A DNA stretch of 64,000 nucleotides, from contig CM060180.1 of the NCBI GenBank assembly GCA_030549775.1, positions 32,957,090-33,021,089 on the forward strand. The letters are read 5' to 3'. The notes under the pieces are model-generated. The model was given only the letters and a program-made list of their open reading frames with translations, was not told the origin of the DNA and made no database searches. Of this stretch, positions 52,085-61,453 are shown piece after piece. Origin of the DNA: Tamarix chinensis. Lineage: Eukaryota; Streptophyta; Magnoliopsida; Caryophyllales; Tamaricaceae. Numbering within the stretch: position 1 is the stretch's first letter; the number at the start of each line of letters is the position of its first letter. The translations under genes were made by a program, and so were the position numbers.

Positions 52085-52300
52085 TTTTAAGGGTTATAAT
52101 CAAAGGGTTAGGGTTTTGGATTAGAAATTTAGTTTTATTATTTAGGGATTAAGGGTTCGGGTTTATAATTTAGGGTTTAAGTTTAAGGCTTAGCATTAGG
52201 ATTTAGGGTTTAGGGATTAAGTTTAGGGGATATTGTCTAGGGTTTAGTGTTTATGGTTAGGATTTAGGTCTAATGGCTTAGGGTTAGGACTTAGGTTAAA
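52085..52300 (+). repeat. Degenerate TTTAGGG-like tract
   Basis: Scattered agggttt, tttaggg and ggattagg units, resembling a decayed plant telomere-type repeat. Units are irregular and there is no clean array, so an interstitial telomere relic is only one possibility. Confidence 0.5.
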
Positions 52301-53201
52301 TATTGATCAAATCATGATCATTGAATGTATATCCATCTAATGTTTGTGATTGGTTCTTGACTTTATATTTTACTCCCTCTGTATCAAAAACGAAGTCATT
52401 TTGTTATTTTGCACACTTTTAAAATTACACTAACACCTTTTATTGTAAAATAATAAAGCATTTAATGCATATATAATTACCAAAAAGTAAGGGTAAAAAT
52501 AGAAAATATACTTTTACTTTTCTAAAATAACTTTTTTTATACAAAATTTTGATGATAGAATGACTTTCTTTTCTATACAGAAGAAGTAATAGAGGTTTTA
52601 TTTTAAAAGATGTTTTACCTGACCTCTACACACACACACACAAGCACAAATATATGCACGCACATGCACATATATATGCATTCAAACAAGAGGGAAAGTT
52701 AGGGTTGGCCTTGATTTATCCTTCCTTGTAACACCTCCATTTTCATGGATTGAAAATTTTCTTTAGAAACAAGTTTTGTAGATGGAAAAAACAAAAGTGT
52801 GAGTGTCACTACTGCATTTAGCATAAAAAATTTACCCACTATACCTAATCTATGCCAGGTGAAATGTTAAAAAGTAACTCATATCTAGATATTAGGTGTA
52901 GGAATTACATTATCCCATGATAACATAATATTACGAAATAGAAGAAAAGAGACATAGATAAGGAAAATAGAGGTTATAAAAGTCCAAAAGAGAGATCCAG
53001 ATGGTTATACACAAATACCAGCTTAGATAAATGCTCATCATAGCCTTAGACATCGCATCACAACATCAAATCAATAATTACTTGTCAAACAATAATTAGT
53101 ATTTTCTTGTGGAAATAAGGAGTAGCACCCCCAAACTTTATTTCTTAAAAATTTTATTTTGTGGAAGCGTTAACAATAGAAAATAATGAGTGTTACCACT
53201 A

Positions 53202-53246
53202 CATTCAGTATAATTCTTGTAATCTCTACCATTCTTATACTAAATG
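53202..53246 (-). other. Conserved 3' LTR hairpin (F4b)
   Basis: Plus-strand CATTCAGTATAA (53202-53213) pairs with TTATACTAAATG (53235-53246) over 12 positions. The one non-Watson-Crick position is a U-G wobble in the minus-strand RNA. Confidence 0.7.
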
Positions 53247-55283
53247 CTAAGGCTAAAATGTTACTGTACATAAATATCATTTACAATATAAGGAAAAATA
53301 GTTATTTAATTAAAAATTATATTGTCTTGATAAATACAAAAGAATCAGGCAAATCAATTATAATATGATAAGGGAGAAGTAGTAAGGGAATTAAGAGTCT
53401 AAGAAATATTCGGATCAAAAGACGTCGGGGCGAGCAGTGGATAGTCCTAACTCTCAACCCTCTACTAGAAGCCACCAAGCCGAACCCTCAAAATGTTCAT
53501 GCAAGGTAAACATTACCCATTAAATAGGTAGGGGATTGTGATTGAAACTCTTAGTACTATGGTAATGAGTAAGACATTACACAATACTAACATGTAAGAT
53601 CACATGGGGAACATATATAAGAGCATGGCATAATCACATTAGGGAAATCATGTGATCATAAAATGGTCACAACTGATATAGTCAAAAGAAACCCAAATTC
53701 CAAGGTAGTGCACTGATGTAACTACTGAAACAATAATCCATATCAACTCCAAGCACTAAGGAAACTACTGGATCAACTCATCTAAATCCATTCCAGATAC
53801 CAAGGTAGGGTGCTAAGGCAACTATCAAACCACATACCAAAACATGTAGCTCACAACGGTAAGTACCAAAGCAGTACTCTAGAATAACCCATTAATATTC
53901 TCACAGAATAATTATTTTCATTTTTAATTACTTGAGGGGTACAATAATAACCCAAAGACATAAAAGTAAACCAGTCATACTAGCCACAAGGAAACATAAT
54001 ACCCTCCCAACCATCTAATCCAAAGGTATAACATGACTTTAATCATATTGATGCACAAGGCAACATAATACCCTCTACACCTGGGACACCTAATCCTTAA
54101 GTATCGATACCCCCTATGGATAGTGTGGGTTACCAATAGGGTAAACTAGAACCTTCCTAGGGCATAGCGACTCACTAGTGAACCAAAAAAACTAAAGGAT
54201 CCTACCTCATCTCTAGGGTAGCTACCCCTAAAGAGCAAAGATTTCCAAACTCGAGGTCCTCCACTTTAAGTATTGATATTTTATAAGGTGATCATTGCAA
54301 GTACATATTGTAAAATTATTCCCATTTCCATAATTATCCATTTTTCCTTTATTTTTAGTTATCCAACTCAACCCTATAGTCAACAATACAAGTTAAGGTT
54401 GAATTCAACACTAAGTTAAACCTATCAATATTCTAAGGCCATCCTATGTCCAATTATTCACAATAGTTACATTAGATTGATAATGACCATAATGCTCTCA
54501 AAGCCCTAATTTCATCATTAATATCCAAATTTTGTAACAAACATTATTATTATGAGGATTTGTCATGAAAAGGCTAAATGATAATGATTTACAATATATT
54601 AGTACGTAGGTAATATTTATGATCTAACAATTGACTATATTTTATGCTTTTCATGCATTTAGTGAGTTATGTTTACAAACCCTAATCATGCATGTCTAGC
54701 GTGTCATATATATCCCATGCAACACCTATGTATAAATCTATAGCATAATATGGCATTCAATAATGCATTTAACACCACAGTGTAAGTAGGGAAATATATC
54801 AAATTCTAGAACATGTGATTAACTATTATTGCTTGCTCACCATAACCATGTGTGTATGATTTTATGATATTTATAACAACACTAGATACCATGTAATAAT
54901 AATAATCATGAAACAATTATCATGGAAATTACATGATAACCTAACAAGGTTATAAATCCTATCAAAACCCTAAATATGCATACATTAATCATTCAACAAA
55001 ATACACATGCGTATATAACATGTCGAATACATGTTAATTATTTAATATCATACTTTCATGTTTCACACCTATTAATAACACTTGCATACCTAAGGTAAAA
55101 CTTTAGCATATAAATACATATATCCTTTCAAACTTGTGAATAATTCATACCCTAAACACATAACGACTTTTATGTGTCGCCATATGATTTCACATATTAA
55201 TAGAAGGGTATAGTTACCTCTTTTCTAAGCTAAGAATTAAAGCAAGCTTCACGTAATCTCCACTCAACCTCTTCAAAACCCTT

Positions 55284-58200
55284 TGTAATACCCCTTATTT
55301 CTAAATTCAATTTTATTAAGCTTAATTATTTTATTAGCATAATTTGATGTAAAAATTTAATTATTTTAATTTCGATTCTATTTATGGATTTATCGACGAT
55401 TTCGACTTCATATTTGAATTTAATTAATTATTGTCGTTGCGAATCATTCTAGATAAATTCGTTCACGATTATAATTTTATTATATTCATATGATTTAGAT
55501 TTTCGGTTAAAAATATGTATTTCCATTGTTTTGGAGTTCATCCATCCATTCTATTCATTCATGTTTCTCCCTTTCCTTCCGAATCGCCAAATTGTGGAAA
55601 AATTCATTTACACGATTAGACAATTTTAGCCGTTTTTGCTATTTTTAATCTATTGGTCATCAAATGAGTTCCGAGACCAAATAATTTTATACATTTTATT
55701 TTATAAAAATATTCCGCATTAATACGTGACAATTTGAACCCCCTTTATTCGTTTTGTGAATTTGCGGAAAAATGTGTTTCCACAACTTATCCGTTTTTAC
55801 AGTTTTTGATCGTTTTCCATCCTTCGAGTTTCAAATCAACTCCTATACTTAATATTTTTATATATTTGAGTTTTTGAGATTATTCCGAAAATTTTCATAA
55901 ATTTTTATGATTTTTAGAATTCCAATGATATTTTTCTCAATAAGTGCTCATAATTAGACTTTCTTGCAATTTAATTAATCAAAATAAATTGTAACCAATC
56001 CTCTAAATAATATTTCAATTCTAACTAGTCTCCTAAGAAAACCACATCAGATTTGTAACTTGGTTACATTTCTCCCAACCCAAAAAGTGCAACTAGTACT
56101 ATAATCATAATTTTATGACATTTTTTTTACACACTCAACCATAACCTATCATTTCTGTTACACCCTTAATCCTAGCACTCACATGAGGCCAAAGTCAAAC
56201 CAAAAACTCAATCCACACTCCTCCATATCAAATCTCACTCTATTTTTGGCCAAATCGTGCGTTCCAATCTCAAAATGTACATAAAATCATGAATTGCAGT
56301 AGAGTGTAAAGTTGATTACTTTCCAACTTGTAGCAACTCGTTCTCTCTCTCTCTGGTTATTTTATTCCTTAATTTTTTGTTTCTTTGGAAAGATTGCATT
56401 TCATACTCTTACTAATACATATAATTTAAACCTCTGAAGTCGATATCCTTCAAGATTATTCATAACCAAACTCTTGCTTCCCGACTAGCCTCACAAAATT
56501 AGCAAAGCTGATTTTTTTGGTGACTTCTAGCATCTTTTATGTGCCAACGTTGCTTCCTCTATCCTATATTCTTGTTCGGTATTTTTTCTTGCATATTACA
56601 CCTCATATAGAGACCCTTCTTAACAAGAAAATTGTTCCCCCACCCTCTCTTTTTTCTTATCCTATCTGCCTTGCTGAGCAACATTGGAGTTTTGTTGCAG
56701 TAGAGATTTCGTGTCTTTCATCCCTTCTTTTCTCCTTGGTTTCCTCCCCTTTAACTCTCCAAAACCTTAATCCATCATTCCTTTGTGGTTATTGATTGTT
56801 TTGTGGTGGTTTTCAAGCCTCCCTATTCAAGAGTAATATTTTATATTTCACTTCTTCCATTCCAAATCCTTTCCTTCTTATTTTTGTTATTTATGGAACT
56901 TGGTTTATCTAACTCATTTACCTTATATTCTTGAAGGTGAACAAGTGGGTTTAGAGAAGGAATTGCTAGATTCCTTGTTTTAGCTTTACTTTGGAGCTTA
57001 GGAGTTTTGGTAACTAAACTAACCTTTATAAATAGGATTTTGTGCTAGGTGTATTATATGTTCTCTTATGTGTGGATAGCTTTATTTTAATTATAAGCAT
57101 GAAATAATATCTTGAAAGATATTGTATGACATGTGTATGTTTCTATCTTATGTGTTTAAGCATGAACATCTAATGAGAAGATGGTTTGTGTGGTTCTTTT
57201 TATATGTTTATGCCTGCTGGAAAGGTGATGAATATTTAGTGAAGAAGTGATGAATGTTTAGTAGAGTCGTGCTAAATTTACAACATAGCCGTGATGAATA
57301 TGCTTGGATCTGAGTAGTTTAGCTCTCGTCCTTGCTATTTTATGTGAGCTTGGTTATTTTAAATTTATCTAAGTATTTTTCCTTTGTGTATAATAGTGTA
57401 TAGAAGCTAGTTTATGAGTTTTGGATCATTTAGAGTTGAAATGAAATTTTTATAAGGCTTGGACATATTCAAACATGGGTACATTGGGTAATATAGCTTG
57501 TTTTTGAAAGTTTTAAGTGCACCATTGTCTTCATTGGGTCTTTTATATAAAATTTGGTATATGATATGTTAGGATTTGATTTTTTTAGAGTAAGTTATGA
57601 ATTTTAGAAGCTTAAGGTAATTTTTGGTGAATAAAGACATTTTGGCCATTACATGTAAAATTCAATAAATTTTGAGACCTAATTGAATATTATGCTGATA
57701 CAAGAATATATAATTTATAATTATAATACTTGGGTGACATTGATGAGTAGACTTAGAGACCTTAATTAAAATAATTCATTAAGAAAGAAAAATAAAAAAG
57801 AGAAAGAGACATTGTGGGTGCATTGAGGAATCTTAATATTTTATCTTATTTTCCTATTGATATTTCATCCTAAGAAAATATTTGGTTAGGTGTAATATCT
57901 TTTAGCATGAAATACACCTCTCTTGACCTTAAGTTAAATTAGTTGACCTTATTGACATTTTAGTCATTTATTATGTCTTTAGACTAGTTATTTAATTTAG
58001 CATTATAAGTGAACCCTTAGTTGACTTAAATATTGGCTATCGACCTTTGTCCCGAATAATTGGATTTAATATACAGTGAGAACTAATTATATTGAGCCTT
58101 CCATGGCATGAAACTTAGGCTTTAACGCCTTAACGATCTTCCTTAGGCTTTCATGCCTTAATGATATCCCTCGGGCTTTAATGCCTCATATATTCAATTA

Positions 58201-59295
58201 GACTTTAATGGCATGATTATGGGCCTTTATGCTCTAAATGGATCAAACCTTGATTCATCTATGGATGAAGTGCGTAGATAATATTGGAATTTGATAAACT
58301 AATTATTTTATGTTCAAAGAAGTGATTAAGCGATGTTTTGTGGCCTTTTTCTTGTTCAACCTAAATCTTTGATAAGACATTAATCACTTAAAGTGAAAGA
58401 TCTTAAGTTGGGACTTGTACCACTCGGGGTAGCTATCCAAGTTAAGTTTGGTATTCACTTGGTACCATCTCGGTGTTTTTATTCTGTGATCCTGGGTGCC
58501 TTATGAGGTCTGGAGAGGCCCTTTTCTACTCTATAGGTGTCTTGATATATTTTGGCCCTCTAGGGGGTATGCATACTTAAGTGACTAGGTGTCCTATTAA
58601 TTGGTGGTCTAGTTATGTTTCTAGGCGGGCCAACTAGGGCTAGTACCGTTCAAGTACTAGATTAGTTGCTATGGTTTCTTTAAGTCACTGTCCTCAAGTT
58701 AATATAATAAATTGATTGTGATCACGATGATAAAATATAAAAACCAATGGATCCCATCTACCTATACATTCATATTACGTTATTTTATGCTTGAAGATTG
58801 AGTTTCGTGTCCTCAATTAACATTTATACGTAAGCATGATATTATCTTGTTATTATATGCTCTATTGCTTTCTTCGCATGGACCTCACACTCAATGCTAT
58901 CTCTTTAGGATAGTTGTGTTGCTCAGTACAAGATGCGTACTGATACTACACATTTCGCGTAGAGTTATTTCTATCGAGGTCGCACATGTTATGTGCCCTA
59001 GATTTTGGATATCACTTTTGGACTCTTCATCTCTTTTAACCCCTTTATCTCTTTTTATATATCGTATTATCTGGAGCATGTACTCCATACTCTGTTATTA
59101 TGACTAAATTATTCATGTATTTTGTTATTTATATCTATTTCCATAAGTTTTGATTTATTTGATGTAAAGTTTTAGCCTTGCACGTAGTACGAGAAAGGTA
59201 TGGACTAGACTCGTACTATGTGTGGCAATAACACCTACTGTATTATGTTAATGTTTCCGCTTAAAAAAAATAGTAGTAAATTTTGGGGTGTTACA
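55284..59295 (+). mobile_element. F2c: complete 4012-bp solo LTR, apparently chimeric
   Basis: It starts TGTAATACCCC at 55284 and ends GGGGTGTTACA at 59295, with an exact 5-bp duplication CCCTT (55279-55283, 59296-59300). The first 250 bp follow F2a/F2b. From about 55535 onward it follows F2' instead (compare 11300 back to 10764 and 7389 back to 7033 on the minus strand). It carries ggcttt(a)atgcc units (58105-58215), a TTAATCACTTAAAGTG box (58378-58400) and a 13-bp 3' hairpin (59181-59222). The 92-codon frame at 56517-56795 sits in the C/T-rich part and has no recognisable domain. Confidence 0.85.
59181..59222 (+). other. Conserved 3' LTR hairpin (F2c)
   Basis: CACGTAGTACGAG (59181-59193) and CTCGTACTATGTG (59210-59222): 13 pairs with one G-U wobble. 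It ends 73 bp before the LTR end and is followed by gcaataacacc, as in the F1 copies. Confidence 0.8.
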
Positions 59296-60662
59296 CCCTT
59301 ACATCAACACACACAACATATATATTAGAAATTTGTAAATACAACAATAACTGAAATTGCTTAAAACCAAAGTAGAGAAGAGGGTTAGAAAAAAAATAGA
59401 AAGGAAGCCAACAAGGTAACAATACAACAAGTGACTAGGGCATAAGATCTAACAAGGAATAAAGGTCACAAGAGGATCAAGGATCTATCGCTAAAGGGGC
59501 CGAATAATGGAGGTGAGCAATTACAATATGTGTTGTTGCTAGTGGTGGAGCTTCATTTATCTTGGCCAAATCCAAGGAGAAGGTTAAGGTAAGGATGGAC
59601 GAAACTAAGGGGGTTTCGGTGGAGGAAAATGTAGAAATGGGGAGGGGATTGGCAACCTTTACCAAAGGAAGGGGGTGGTTATGGTTGGTTCAATTGGTGA
59701 TGGAGGGTGATGTGCGGTGGCTTTTGCCAAAGAAAAAGGGGGTGGAATGAAGGGGATGATCAATGGTGTGGTGGTGGTTTTAGTGGGAGTGTGCGCAACT
59801 AGGGGAAGAGTTACTGGGAAGGTGGATGTTGCCAGGGGTTGTGGTGGTTTTAGGTGTGTTTGGCAATGATAAGGAGGGAGAGAGAGGGGAGAAGATTTTG
59901 CTTTTGTGGTGGTGAGTTTCAACGGAGAATGGAGGGAGGCAGGGCATTTAATATGAAGTATGAATCAGTAATATATATGTGTGTTTGTGTTGCATGCACA
60001 GAAGGGGAAGGGGATAGGTGATCGTGTGAGGCTTTTCAAGGGAGACCCTCATACATAAAATTAAGAGGGAGAAATGGTGGGGGTAGGGAGTAGGGAACAG
60101 AGCATGGTTTGGTATGTCTCATGTAGGAGAATACTAAGAAGAAAGAAAAAGAGAGGGTTACAGACTTAGGTTAAAATAGTTTAGGTCAGGGTATAACTAG
60201 GATTAAATTTAATGATCTAATTTCTATCAAAATTTAACCTAATATAATCTATATCTAATATGTTATAATAATGCACATATTAATAGCACATTTAGTACAA
60301 AAACTCCTAAAATAACTGCCATATCCAATTACACATAGTTATTAGTTTATAATTAAGGTTTTGTTTATAAAAAAATGAGGTATGATAAGAGATGTCTAAA
60401 AAACAAACACAATAGTACTTGCATATTGATTAATATAACAATCACATCAATAGACAAGACATGTATATACAAAAATGACCATAGATATAAAATAACATAA
60501 TATACATATGATAACAAGAATAATACAAATGTTAATACAACTCATAACATGAGATATATAAGGAAAGACTATATAAGAATTTCACACTTAGGTGATCACA
60601 TAATTCCAATTACTTAGTTATTTTAATAATAAGGATCCCATTATTCACTACCCCAAAAAGTA

Positions 60663-61140
60663 GTTTTAATAACGGTTATTTTACAGTTTTAATAACGGTT
60701 TTCAACCGTTATTAAAACGCCCGTTATTAAATCTTTAATAACGGTTCATAACCGTTATCAAAAATATAAAAAAACCCGCCAATATGAGCATAAAATGCAT
60801 TTTTAATAACGGTTTTTGAGAAAAACCGTTGTTAAAAAATAGGGTTTTAATAACGGTTCTAAAGAAAACCGTTATTAAAAGGTAGGTTTAAATAACGGTT
60901 CTTATGTAAACCGTTATTAAAATACCAGAGTTTTAATAACGGTTCTTATGAAAACCGTTATTAAAATGCCAGAGTTTTAATAACGGTTCTTATGAAAACC
61001 GTTATTAAAATACTAGAGGTTTAATAACGGTTTTAGAAGAACCGTTATTAAAACATCTTTTAATAACGGTTTTCATCAGAACCGTTATTAAAACCTGCCT
61101 TTTAATAACGGTTTTCTTCAGAACCGTTATTAAAACTTCA
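60663..61140. repeat. Left subterminal palindromic repeats, CACTA copy 2
   Basis: Around ten units of 30-36 bp, TTTTAATAACGGTT + 4-10 bases + AACCGTTATTAAAA, several with perfect arms. Expected binding sites of the element's TNPA-like protein. Confidence 0.92.
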
Positions 61141-61453
61141 GTTTTTTTTTTTAGTTATTGCAGTTTTGTTCCTGCCCACATACACAGTTGTATGTTCAAT
61201 AATTACCAAATCTGCATTGTAAAACAACATCAATTGATAACATATCTGCAATCACACCATAATTTCATTCAATCCCTTGTTAATACACCGGACATATATA
61301 CTCAAGAACAAAATTAGTAGGCATACCACAACTTGGTAGCTCTACACACCAAAGCAAAATGTTTATAAATCTAGCTTAATTACAAGACTTAAAGACATAG
61401 ACAAAATACAAGCCTGCAGAACATATATGCATGTAGATTATATAGATCTCTAC

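Larger units (their letters stand above)
49399..52726. other. AT-rich spacer without a recognised gene
   Basis: Holds the 119-bp tandem repeat, a (CT)n run, a (CA)n run near 52629-52642 and degenerate TTTAGGG sequence. The only frame of note (51208-51468, minus) is mainly made from the CT repeat. I see no LTR ends and no protein family. Confidence 0.6.
53121..60387 (-). mobile_element. F4b: minus-oriented F4 solo LTR split by F2c
   Basis: The left end is the mutated AGTAGCACCCCC at 53121. The right end is approximate (gaggtatgata, 60378-60387), and flanks taagg and taaga are only suggestive. Segments 53121-55283 and 59301-60387 align with F4a in order: 3' hairpin (53202-53246), cattacccattaaatagg (about 53510), ccaaggtag repeats (53700-53830), a CTCTAGGGTAGCTACC hairpin (about 54210-54234) and a purine-rich block (59500-60170). 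Net length is about 3.25 kb. The short frames at 59477-59922 are compositional. Confidence 0.65.
52727..60645 (-). mobile_element. F6: minus-oriented LTR fragment split by F4b and entered by CACTA copy 2
   Basis: The plus-strand end TGTAACACCTCC at 52727 and following sequence resemble the 3' end of a minus-oriented F4-like LTR (gtgtcactactgcatttagc at about 52805). It is interrupted by F4b at 53121, and the sequence after about 60387 may be its continuation up to CACTA copy 2. The other terminus is not seen and could lie beyond the window. Confidence 0.45.

Noticed and set aside
52085..52300. Interstitial telomere
   Set aside because: Units are too irregular; TTTAGGG is rarely intact and never in a clean array.
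56517..56795. 92-codon frame with membrane-like segments
   Set aside because: Inside the F2c LTR in a T-rich stretch; no family resemblance and no gene signals around it.
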